64,000 nt of DNA from Prorocentrum cordatum (Eukaryota; Sar; Dinophyceae; Prorocentrales; Prorocentraceae). The stretch spans positions 104,264 to 168,263 of the forward strand of contig CAUYUJ010004570.1 in the NCBI GenBank assembly GCA_963575745.1, read 5' to 3'. The notes beneath the pieces are model-generated. The model ran no database searches, was not told where the DNA came from, and was given only the letters and a program-made list of their open reading frames with translations. A program made the position numbers and the translations under genes. Positions 50,301 through 56,814 of this stretch are shown piece after piece. The stretch's first letter is position 1. Each line of letters begins with the position of its first letter.

Positions 50301-53300
50301 ATCGGCACACCCTTTCCTCCTCGGAGCTCCGGAAACTTCTCCAGGATGACGCAGCGCTCCCTCGCGCCGGCGGCGAGGCTGGCCATATCTCGGTAGGCCT
50401 CTGAAGAAGAAGAGAAAACTGCGTAAACCTGACTTTGTTAGCGCTCCGCGCGGAGCGCTAAAAAACTATGTATATAGCGGCTCATGTTCTTCGACATGTC
50501 CCAGTCGGCCTCTAGAATCATAATAATAGTAGTGACAAAAAAAACGCCTAGATTTGTGGCGCTCCGCGCGGAACGCCGCAAATTTCTGTTCATGGTTTTT
50601 GTTTTGTTCTTCGACACGTCCCGGTCGGCCTCCCCGATGTGCCGCGCCACCGTCTGGCTTTGGGTCGGACATCCTCCTACAGGCGGATTTCGGAAGAACA
50701 GCGAAACAGGATCCAAACGTATTCAAACATTTTCAAAACTAGTCGAACAATCGTTCCCATACTTTGGCGGCGCGCAGAGGAGGGTATGGGGAGGGGGGAA
50801 GGCTTCCTAGAAGGAGGCTGCTTCTTAGAAAACGCCTGCCTTACATCTGTAGCGAAGGCCCGCGCCTTCTAAGAAGCCTTCCCCCCTCCCCCTATCCCCC
50901 TCCGCGCGTGGCTGAAGACTAGTTGCTTGACTGCTCTTGCAAACTCCTCCTGGACTATTTGGACGATTGGAAGAACAACGGAACACACAATCAAAGCACA
51001 TTCACACAAAGTAGAACACTCGTCCCCATACGATGTTTGAACTATTCTTGACTGTTCCTCCTGTAGAGGGACTGCCCGACCCAAGTCTGGCTCCCGCGGC
51101 CCCCGTCCGCGGCCACGGCGGCCAGCGCGTCCTGCGGCTGCAGGGCCAGCCTGCCCCGCCGCTCCGGCGCGCGCACCGACCAGACGTCCAGGGCGGGCAC
51201 GGCGGGGACCCACAGCCGCCTGCCGCACCGCTCGTGGCCGATCCCTATCCCCACTGGCAGGGACTCGGCCCCACGGGCCCACTCCCTCCCTCCAAGAGGT
51301 GGGTATACATCAACATCCATACACACATACATATATATATATATACATATATATATATACAGACTAAACATAGATTCTACACGTAAACATATACATGTGC
51401 ATACATACAGGCACACATATAACAAGAACATATCCATGCATACTCACAGATTATCCAAATATGCTTGCCCTGTAGGAGTCCCAGCTCAAAGCTTACTAAT
51501 TGGTCTGCTGGCCAACCCCTAATTCCTATGCCCCCCTAATCCGACCAGCCCTCTGGGCGTAGGTGGTTCCGGGAGTTTCCTCTTCCAACCTCCTTCTTCC
51601 TCTTCGGGGAGGGGTTTACCCCTCCCCCTAACCCCCTCCCCTGGACCTGGACGGGGGGTTTCGCTGGTAGTTGGAGCGTCCAAAACGGCCTCGGCGAGAA
51701 AGCCAAAATCATCGGTTTTACTAGGGTTTTGGCCCCATTTCTTCTTTTATCAATCGCTTCCAAGATGGCCCCAAAGGGCGCCCAGGAGGCCCCAAGAGGC
51801 TTCCAAGAGGCCTCCAAGAGGCCCCAAGAGGCCGCCATGAGGCGCCAAGAAGCCCCCAAGAGGCTCCCAGGATGGTTCCAAGAGGCCTCCAAGAGGCTCC
51901 AAGAGGCCGCCATGAAGCTCCAAGAGACCCCCAAGAGGCCCCAAGAGGCCTCCAACAGGCCCCTAAGAGCCCCCCAAGAGGATCCCAAGCGGCCTCAAGA
52001 GGCCTCCCCGAAGCACCCAAGACGCCCAAGAGCCCCCATTGACCGCCAAGAGACCCCCAAGACGCCCGAAGAGGCTTCCAAAAAGGCTTCCAAGAGGCAT
52101 CCGAGCGGCATTCAACCATCCACCCAGCGTCATCATTCTCCTCATCCCTCCTTTGCTCGGTTCCTCGCCACCCCTTCATCTATCCATCTGGCCTCCTCTT
52201 CCGCCTCATCCTTTGCATGGATCGGCTGTCCCTCTCGTTGCTCCCCCACTTCCCTGATCTCTTGAACTTGTCTGGACATCGTTTCTGGATGGGCTGGTGG
52301 GGATACTTTTCGATCTGCGGCTCCAAGGAAGATTCCAGAGAGCGGGTCGAACAAGCTTGGGGCAACAAACAAGATAATTGCCAGCGGGCCAAAAGCCAAC
52401 GCCGGAATGCACATGCGAGGAACAAAATTAACCTCCCTGGTGGGGATACGCGAAGCGTCAAGAAATCCTATGGCTATGCTTATGCCTATGCATGTCCCAT
52501 TTTTTTCCAATGGCACCCCTTATGTATGCTTGCTTGCTTGCTTGCTTGCGTGCTTGCTTGCTTGCATGCGCGCTTTCTCGCTGGCTGGTTTTCTTGCTTG
52601 ATTGCTTGCGCGCTTGCGAGCTTGCTTGCTTGCTTGCGCGCTTGCTTGCTTGCTTGCGCGCTTGCTTGCACGCTTGCTTGCTTGCTAAGTTGCGGATTCC
52701 AAGCATGCTCGATTCCTCAGATTCCTTGATTTGAATCGTCTATTATATTTGGAGTCAAGGCTGGCTGATATTTGTTTACAAACACCAATGTACAATTTTT
52801 TGTACAAGCATGGTGGGCTCCAGAAGCCCTGGACCCCAATACGTTTTCCTCTCTTGGGGAGCGCATCTTTTGCTTCCGGCGCCTTCTGCCAGCCTTCCGC
52901 TGGCTGGGGCGGCCTCGTTCTACTTCCGCCGCCTTCTGGTGGTGTTTAGGTACCATGGCAGTGGGGATGGGGATCGGCTAGACGATGCTAACGCGTGGGG
53001 CTCGTTGATGATCGAGGACGCAAAAATGACATAAACATACGTTGTCGGAGCTCCGCGCGGAATTTGTGGATCGGTACTGGCACAAGGCCGATCCACGAAA
53101 TCTGTACAGAGCTGCGACATTGTGTCGTTCTGCCGGTTTGTCTTCTTCGAGTTGGGCACGACGTCCGCGTAAGCGCTCAGCACGTCCCCAAGGACGGGGG
53201 CTGAGGAACCATGGCCCAATGGAGGCTGAGATGCCATGGCCCCATGGTGATGGGCATGGGTTGAGATACCTTCGCCACATGGGGACTGGGTTTTGGGGAG

Positions 53301-53778
53301 GGCGGCTGACCTGGCGGGGCTGAGAGACCATGGCCCGATGGGGATGAGGCTCGGTTGGGCGATGCTGACGCCTGGGCTCGTTGAGGAACACGATGTCCTC
53401 GTGAGCGCTCAGTACGTCCCCGAAGACGGTGGTGCCCGACCTGCCGCAGCCCACGATGTAGCACGCCGAGACTTGCTGCCGCTCCTGCACCGGGTCGCTC
53501 GGCCGCCAGGGGATGCTCGGGCACGCCCCGCTGAGCAGGAAGGCGTCGAAGGGCGACGGTAGCAGCGCGTCCGGATCGTAGGGGAGCCAAGGCCGGCGCT
53601 CCGAGGGCGAGATTAGCGCCTCCCTGCCGCCTGCTTGAGCCGGAGCAGCCGGTGCTGACGCAGGTGGGTCCGCGGGGAGAGGTGGCATGGCGCTGGAAAT
53701 CGTTGGCGCCTGGATGCAATGACCTGCGCGCTGGCTGTCACGGTGGCGCGTCGACGCAGTTGTAGTTTTTCCCCACAT
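44212..53778 (-). CDS. Sulfotransferase, eight-exon gene (overall span)
   Basis: Cytosolic/Golgi-type sulfotransferase that would move sulfate from PAPS to an unknown acceptor. Exons on the minus strand are 53372-53778, 51085-51219, 50630-50659, 50330-50398, 48546-48644, 47903-47998, 47224-47391 and about 44212-44355. All joins keep frame. PAPS-binding marks appear in the expected order: the 5'-phosphosulfate loop GCGRSGTT (exon 1), EKFPEHAFRIPFL (exons 4-5), the 3'-phosphate motif HLLRDGLEVARSVARFG (exons 5-6), WYG-KGEWKWRQL (exon 6) and YEDLLASPASVLARV, then ERLLGLP (exons 7-8). Five introns have identifiable GC-AG or GA-AG ends; the one between exons 2 and 3 is a TIR-A element. Introns are filled with repeats. 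No stop was found, so the C-terminus is incomplete. Expression is untested, but the frame is clean. Confidence 0.8.
44417..44612. repeat. TIR-B foldback element, copy 4
   Basis: Left GCGAAGAATGACATAAACGT, CCGCGCGGATTTCTTGGATC; right GCGGATGCGAGAAATCCGCG, TTTATGTTTATACGTCATTC. Flanked by GGGAGGGTGTTCG (44402-44414) and GGGAGAGTGTTCG (44617-44629). It sits inside an R1 copy whose second part resumes at 44617. Confidence 0.85.
44617..44755 (+). repeat. Dispersed repeat R1, copy 6 (split by TIR-B)
   Basis: CATTTTTCGGCCTCCGGGGG, CGTCAAAAAACGGCTCCAGG, CCAGACCTCTGGGGCCAGCG. Its first bases lie left of TIR-B copy 4, at 44393-44414. Confidence 0.75.
44757..44822 (-). pseudogene. Duplicated fragment of sulfotransferase exon 8
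   Basis: Minus strand reads GEDPPASPASVLAEVEWLRW, close to exon 8 (GEDLLASPASVLARVERLLG). It lies in the intron upstream of exon 8, bordered by R1 and R2, and lacks the rest of the exon. Confidence 0.65.
44830..45020 (+). repeat. Dispersed repeat R2, copy 2
   Basis: CACGAGAAACCTTCCACAAG, CACCCAAGGAACCCAGGGCA, CCCTGGAGGCAAGCATGGTG. Confidence 0.7.
45021..45910 (+). repeat. Tandem ~430-bp duplication with R1 copies 7-8
   Basis: 45027-45418 and 45461-45850 are collinear: TTAACCCTTGTAT, GCCACAACAGGCGGGGAG, CACTCCGCCTRGACCCCGAACT, then R1 (GGCCTCCGCGGGCCCTTACC, CCAGACCTCTGGGGTCGGCA). In the second copy the GGGAAGGGGTCCAGACCTCT segment is doubled. Confidence 0.75.
45911..46592 (+). repeat. R1 copy 9 and unrecognised intron DNA
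   Basis: 46203-46350 is R1 (ACTCACGACGGGATTTTTGC, CGGCCTCAAGGGGCCCTCGC, CCGTCAACAAAACTGCTCGG). The rest of this sulfotransferase intron segment is unrecognised. Confidence 0.5.
46593..46740. repeat. TIR-B-related element, diverged
   Basis: GTCGGAGGTCCGCGCTG...GGGGTCGGCGCTGGG and CCAGCGCCGATCCAAGAGAG, CCTCGCGGACCTCCGCAGG form the diagnostic arms; ends decayed. Confidence 0.55.
46741..47223. other. AT-rich intron DNA
   Basis: 46745-47100 is rich in TATTAGTA, TATTCGTATT and TTCTTCTT words, much lower in GC than the exons. No gene on either strand. Confidence 0.5.
47224..47391 (-). CDS. Sulfotransferase exon 7
   Basis: 56 codons: AELSLGEGFLALLDAADEGR, RLFARGLAEWALSVLAARQG, IEDAAGGTDWLEVRYE. 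Acceptor GTGAAG|GCCGAG; donor TACGAG|GACCGG (GA). Confidence 0.8.
47470..47640 (+). repeat. Dispersed repeat R2, copy 3
   Basis: CCACAAGAAACCTCCCACAA, ACCCTGAGACCCCAGGAAGT, CGAAACCCAAGAAGCCCAGG. Confidence 0.7.
47903..47998 (-). CDS. Sulfotransferase exon 6
   Basis: 32 codons VARSVARFGSSAAWYGVKGE, WKWRQLARLLEE. Joined to exon 5 it gives RDGLEVARSVARFG, the usual 3'-phosphate-binding segment with its Arg and Ser. Acceptor CTCGAAG|GTGGCC; donor GAGGAG|GCCCAA. Confidence 0.8.
48130..48300 (+). repeat. Dispersed repeat R6, copy 2, cut by TIR-A
   Basis: GAGCAGGGACCGACAGTGCC, GGAATGTTCTCAGAACCCAA, GAACATTCGCTGGTGGGCCT. TIR-A copy 6 sits at its right edge. Confidence 0.65.
48301..48490. repeat. 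TIR-A element, copy 6
   Basis: TAAGTCGGGCCTGTCCCTCT left and AGGGGGACAGGCCCGACTTC right, with long arms (GATTTTCGACGAAAAA / TTTTTCGTCGTAAATCC). Target duplication GCCTATGG (48292-48299 and 48491-48498). Confidence 0.9.
48546..48644 (-). CDS. Sulfotransferase exon 5
   Basis: 33 codons from EHAFRIPFLGAVAAEGLGPG to RCAVVHLLRDGLE. Acceptor CCCTAG|GAGCAC lies in the right flank of a TIR-A copy; donor CTCGAG|GCGTCG. The join with exon 4 restores EKFPEHAFRIPFL. Confidence 0.8.
48652..48811. repeat. TIR-A element, copy 7
   Basis: TAGGTCGGGCACGGCCCCCT left, CTCCTGTTGAGGAACAGGCC right. It ends 7 bp before the acceptor of sulfotransferase exon 5; the acceptor AG lies in the flank TCCTAGGG. Confidence 0.85.
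48857..49053. repeat. TIR-C foldback element, copy 5
   Basis: GGCCTCCTAGATGGGGATCG left; ATCTACTCGGATCCCATCTA right; central GCGATGCATCGGCGATGCAT. Confidence 0.85.
49107..49258 (+). repeat. Dispersed repeat R1, copy 10
   Basis: TTTTCGGCCTCCGGGGGCCC, GGACTGTCAAGCAACGACTC, GTCCAGACCTCTCTCGGGAT. Confidence 0.7.
49259..49445 (+). repeat. Dispersed repeat R4, copy 4
   Basis: CCTTCAAGAGCAATGAG, GGGTACCCTCCCCGAGACGA, CCTCGACCTTATGTCTCAGT. Confidence 0.6.
49548..49694 (-). repeat. Dispersed repeat R1, copy 11
   Basis: Minus copy: GAAATCCCGACCCTTTCCCC, TTGACGGTCCCAGGGCCCCG. Confidence 0.65.
49695..50039. other. Intron DNA, unrecognised
   Basis: Part of the sulfotransferase intron. Includes GCGAACGCAGCCGTGGCGAC, shared with about 3040 and 43210, and a short palindrome TCAGCTCACGTAGCTGATTTT at 49957-49975. 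Confidence 0.4.
50040..50300 (+). repeat. Dispersed repeat R5, copy 2
   Basis: CATGGCCGGCGGCATTTGCG, GGCGCCATGAAATCTGGGGA, GATCTCATGGCCCCCGCCAC. Confidence 0.7.
50330..50398 (-). CDS. Sulfotransferase exon 4
   Basis: Exactly 23 codons: AYRDMASLAAGARERCVILE, then KFP. The acceptor is CTTCAGAG|GCCTAC and the donor TTTCCG|GAGCTC, a GA donor. Confidence 0.75.
50402..50614. repeat. Two short TIR-B copies in tandem
   Basis: Elements at 50402-50494 and 50513-50614 with core palindromes GCGCTCCGCGCGGAGCGC and GCGCTCCGCGCGGAACGC. They are bordered by three 18-bp direct repeats (50384-50401, 50495-50512, 50615-50632; GAGGCCKACYGRGAYRTG on minus). Together they form the intron between sulfotransferase exons 3 and 4. 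Confidence 0.85.
50630..50659 (-). CDS. Sulfotransferase exon 3 (micro-exon)
   Basis: About 30 bp between TIR-A and the two TIR-B copies. It encodes SQTVARHIGE across the TIR-A junction. Donor GGGGAG|GCCGAC. Confidence 0.7.
50660..51084. repeat. TIR-A element, copy 8, inside the reading frame
   Basis: Ends TTTGGGTCGGACATCCTCCT and TAGAGGGACTGCCCGACCCA. Perfect 8-bp duplication GTCTGGCT at 50652-50659 and 51085-51092 (AGCCAGAC on the gene strand). Splits codons of the sulfotransferase. Contains TIR-E copy 2. Confidence 0.9.
50769..50929. repeat. TIR-E foldback element, copy 2 (nested)
   Basis: GGAGGGGGGAAGGCTTCCTA left and TCTAAGAAGCCTTCCCCCCT right, outer ends CGCGCAGAGGAGGG and CCCCCTCCGCGCG. 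It interrupts TIR-A copy 8. Confidence 0.8.
51085..51219 (-). CDS. Sulfotransferase exon 2
   Basis: Starts after GTGCGGCAG with GCGGCTGTGG, giving EPRRLWVPAVPALDVWSV across the join. Continues RAPERRGRLALQPQDALAAV and ends where TIR-A begins, inside AGCCAGAC. Confidence 0.75.
51220..51769. other. Intron 1 DNA, (CATA)n and unrecognised
   Basis: 51310-51430 is a CATA/TATA microsatellite. 51430-51770 is unrecognised. Confidence 0.4.
51770..52110 (+). repeat. Decamer array CCAAGAGGCC
   Basis: Imperfect tandem units CCAAGAGGCC(C) of about 10-12 bp, in intron 1. Same type as 59690-60900. Confidence 0.85.
52111..52526. other. Intron 1 DNA, no feature
   Basis: No repeat or exon recognised. Confidence 0.35.
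52527..52690 (+). repeat. (CTTG)n microsatellite
   Basis: GCTTGCTTGC units with GCGCG and GCATG variants. Confidence 0.95.
52691..52975. other. Intron 1 DNA with R8 copy
   Basis: 52870-52945: GCTTCCGGCGCCTTCTGCCA, GCCTTCCGCTGGCTGGGGCG; resembles 23915-24010. Confidence 0.4.
52976..53212 (-). pseudogene. Partial second copy of sulfotransferase exon 1 end, interrupted by TIR-B
   Basis: On minus, 53212-53165 reads VLGDVLSAYADVV (exon 1: VFGDVLSAHEDIV). After TIR-B, 53010-52976 reads CAACGAGCCCCACGCGTTAG, matching exon 1's donor region CAACGAGCCCAGGCGTCAGC. The duplication therefore covers exon end plus intron start, in intron 1. Confidence 0.75.
53019..53150. repeat. TIR-B foldback element, copy in exon-1 duplicate
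   Basis: CGCAAAAATGACATAAACAT, GGAGCTCCGCGCGGAATTTG, GGATCGG left; CCGATCCACGAAATCTGTAC right, ending GTCTTCTTCGA. Confidence 0.85.
53213..53371. repeat. GACCATGGCCCAATGG-type short tandem repeat in intron 1
   Basis: Three or four ~40-bp units containing CCATGGCCC(A/G)ATGG followed by GATG and GGTTGAG words. Confidence 0.6.
53372..53778 (-). CDS. Sulfotransferase exon 1
   Basis: Holds the PAPS 5'-phosphosulfate loop in YIVGCGRSGTTVFGDVLSAH (53401-53460), then EDIVFLNEP. The upstream Ala/Pro-rich stretch (ADPPASAPAAPAQAG) may be a leader. ATG at 53778 or 53688 could start it; the frame is open upstream to 53823. Donor CCCAG|GCGTCAGC at 53372/53371. Confidence 0.8.
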
Positions 53779-53827
53779 GCAGTAGATGTCCCCCGTGCAA
53801 TGGTTCGCCCCCCCCCTACGCAAGAGT

Positions 53828-53855
53828 TGCGTACTGTTGCGCGCAACAGTACGCA
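53828..53855. other. Perfect 28-bp palindrome
   Basis: TGCGTACTGTTGCG followed by its exact reverse complement, about 50 bp upstream of the first in-frame ATG of the sulfotransferase. It could be regulatory or structural; function unknown. Confidence 0.6.
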
Positions 53856-54324
53856 GTCAATCAACGATTGCACCCCTCGCCGCCAACCCATCTGCGCCAG
53901 ACCCACTACTCTAGCTCATCGGCTACACGTAAGAGTGACCCTATACAAGAGTGACCTTTGCTGCGGGGCTTCAGGAGAGCGCGGGGGCGTCAAACCCAGG
54001 GGCGCCAGCCGCTGCTGCCGCAGCGCACTCACCGATCGGGATCCCCAATGGGCCTCGGGGATCTTCTGACCTGGGTCAATCCAGACCTGGGTCAGTCAGG
54101 CCTTGCAGAATCCTGCAAAATCCCGCAAGACCCTGCACCCAAACCCGGGACAATGCGAAGGATCCTGAAACATCCTGCAGGATCCTGCACCCAAGCCCGG
54201 GTCAATGCGACCCTGGCCCTGCAGGATCCTGCAAGATCGGGCGCTCTGGCCGACCCCCGTTTGCATCGACCCCCGTCTGAAGGCTCCCGAGCGCCCGCAC
54301 CAAAGGTCACCCCGGCAGAGAGTT
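53856..54324. other. R7 copy and unrecognised DNA
   Basis: 54080-54275 repeats AATCCTGCAA, ATCCTGCAGGATCCTGCA and GGCCGACCCCCGTTTGC (R7). 53935-54000 resembles 3860-3920 (AAGAGTGACCYTWG, CGGGGGCGTCAAACCCA). Confidence 0.5.
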
Positions 54325-54852
54325 CCTTGTATGCGTGACCGCGTTTGGAGCCTGGCAGCTCCGCGCCCAGCGCGGCTCGGCGGCGGTGCCTCTCGAGGCC
54401 CTCACGCAGCTCCACCAGCAGCGGCGGCGGCGGGCCGAAGCTCGCCAGCAGCGCGAGGCCCTGCAGCATGCCCTCCCTGCGCCCGCACTCGTCGCACCCG
54501 CAGCCGCGCTGCCCGGCGCCTGGCTCCATGCGGCGGCCACCTTCTGCTCGAGGAGCAAGAACAAAAACAGGAGCACAAACTTTCTGCGCTCCGCGCGGAT
54601 TTCTCGGATCGGCGCTTGGCCCGCGCGCCAGGGGCGCGGGTCCAGCGCCCGTCCACGAAATCCGCGCGGAGCTCCAAAAGTTTGCGTGCTTTGCAAGTGT
54701 TTCTGCTTCGCTTTGCGGCGAAGGCCCAGGTCGGGCCGCCCGCACTCGAGCCGAAACGGCTTCCGGCGGCTCGACAGTTGTACCAGGAAGCGATGGAGCG
54801 CAGGGAGCCCAACATCTCGCACGGGCGGGGATTGGGGCAGATTGCAGCCCGA
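54325..54852 (-). CDS. Unknown protein, exon pieces split by TIR-B
   Basis: Two minus-strand coding-like pieces flank a TIR-B element. Upstream (54712-54850) reads VGLPALHRFLVQLSSRRKPF, RLECGRPDLGL; downstream (about 54325-54540) reads CGCDECGRREGMLQGLALLA, SFGPPPPLLVELREGLERHR. Both use GC-rich third positions. Not recognised. The CxxC-like CGCDEC could bind metal, but this is only a guess. It lies upstream of the sulfotransferase on the same strand and may be a separate gene. Frames elsewhere in this block are also open, so exon limits are tentative. Confidence 0.35.
54553..54711. repeat. TIR-B foldback element, last copy
   Basis: GAGCAAGAACAAAAACAGGA, GCGCTCCGCGCGGATTTCTC left; GTCCACGAAATCCGCGCGGA, GCTCC, CTGCTTCGCTTTG right. 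Confidence 0.8.
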
Positions 54853-55479
54853 TAAGCAAACGTGAAAAAGACTTGACACAAGACAGACATGACAAACGGG
54901 CACCCTTGCTTTTGCAGGGTTCGGGCCATGACAACCTTGCGGCAGAAGACTCTGAACAGCTGTACACAGTTACAATGGGGGCCACGATGGGGCGTCACGA
55001 TGGGGGGATCAGGATATGGATGGGGACGGGGTATGGATGGCGAACATCATCGGGAACAAATGCAAACGCCAGCCAGTTGCGCGATGCCCGCGAGGTGCGC
55101 CGCGCGTGCCAAAATACCCCCATCGCCCCTTGTCAAATTATAATGCAAAGCGATCGCGGGGCGGCTGCGCGCGATTGTTGCTGGAACATGTGTTTACTCA
55201 TTCTTTCTGACAAAGAGTTATGGGCCTCGCAACACGTAGTATGCAGGCATTCCCCTTGTCCTTGTCAAACAAACAATGCAACGTGAAGGCTCGGTGCCCG
55301 CGCATGATCGAGATTTTGCCGCAACGTGTGTTTTTAATTATTCCCCACCCTCCTGCATTGGGTTCTCGTTTTGAATATAGCACTGCGGTCGAACACCTCT
55401 TTCCTCCCGCCCCCTCTCCCCTTCCCTCCTGCCTGTCACCTTGTTCCCTCCTGCGTGCCAGCTTGCCTCCTACCTGGCT
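54853..55479. other. No gene recognised
   Basis: Unrecognised; 54975-55035 has GATGGGG and GGATATGGATGGGG short repeats. Confidence 0.35.
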
Positions 55480-56700
55480 ATCCCTGGGAGGCTGCGGTCT
55501 GCGAAACTGTCGCCGCTTTCGAAGGCTGCTGGGGTCCAGCGGAGTGACGTGCTACGCAGACTCAGATTACGCCACTTTCGAGGGCTGCTGGGGGGTCCAG
55601 CGGAATGGCGTCCCACGCAGATTCAAACATTTGTTCGCCATCCTCGGGGGGCTGCGAACTGCGAAGCTGTCACCATTTTGGAAAGCTGCTGGGGGGGCCA
55701 GCAGAATGACGTCCCGTGCACATTCAGGTTCGACCTCGCCATCCTTGGGGGGCTGCGGTCTGGTAAATTGTCGCCACTTTCGGGGCTCCTGGGGGTCCAG
55801 CGTCGTGACGTCCCACGTGAATTTAAATCAGACGCCGCCATCCCGGGGGGGGTGCGGGCTGCGAAACTGTCGCCACGTTCGAAGGTTGCAAGGGGGTCCA
55901 GCGGAATGGCGTCCCACGCAAATTCAAATCAGACCTCGCCATCCCTGGGGAGGCTGCGAACTGCGAAACTGTCGCCACTTTCGAGGGCTGCTGAGCGGTC
56001 CAGCAGGGTGACGTCCCATGCACATCCAGATTCGACCTCGCCATTCATGGGGGGCTGCGGTCTGGGGAGCTGCCGCCACTTTCGAGGGCTCCTGGGGGTC
56101 CAACGTAGTGACGTCACACGCACATTCAAATTACACATCGCCGCCCCAGGGGGACTGCGACCTGCGAAGCTGTTGCCACTTTCGGGGGCTAATTACTGGG
56201 GGTCCGATTTGCGAACATGTTGCCAAGTGTCGCCGCTTTCGAGAGCAACTGGGGGTTCCAGCGGAGTGACGTGCTGCGCAAACTCAGATTACAGTCGGGC
56301 TTGATTGGACAGGGCACGCGAGAGGACACATGACCCTTTCGAGGGCCACGTCGCCGTAGGAATGTCGACAGCGCGGGTCGCGCGCCACAGGACACAGGGG
56401 TACCCTTGATCTGGCAGGGTCGACCTACTAATCAGGGCCGGCTGTCGACCTCGCCATCCCTGTAGGGCTGCGATCTGTGAAACGGTCGCCACTTTGGAAG
56501 GCTGCTGGGGGGTCTAGCGGGGTGACGCGCTACGCAAAAGTCAAATTGGAACTCGCCATCCCTGTGGGGCTGCGATCGGCGAAACTGTCGCCACTTTCGA
56601 AGGCTGCTGGGGGGTCCAACGGAATGACGTCACACCCGGATTCAGATTAGAGTTCGCTGCCCCCGCGGGGCTGCGAACTGCAAAATTGTCGCGACATTCG
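55480..56700 (+). repeat. ~100-bp minisatellite, about eleven units
   Basis: Unit words: GGGGCTGCGGTCTGCGAAAC, TGTCGCCACTTTCGAGGGCT, GCTGGGGGGTCCAGCGGAAT, GACGTCCCACGCAAATTCAA, ATCAGACCTCGCCATCC. Units are 95-105 bp. A break at about 56290-56440 holds unrelated DNA. Long frames here repeat a ~33-residue pattern and are not supported as genes. Confidence 0.85.
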
Positions 56701-56814
56701 AAAACTGTTGGGGCTTTCTTCTGGGACGCCCAAAACAAGATGTCACCAATTGTTTTCGGACGTGCACATTCTTCCATCTACCCGTTGCGCGGCGTGCCAA
56801 GCCAATGGCTCCGG

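Noticed and set aside
55220-56304. 264- and 287-codon frames with ~33-residue repeats
   Set aside because: They follow the ~100-bp minisatellite; several frames are open in parallel and indels shift phase between units.
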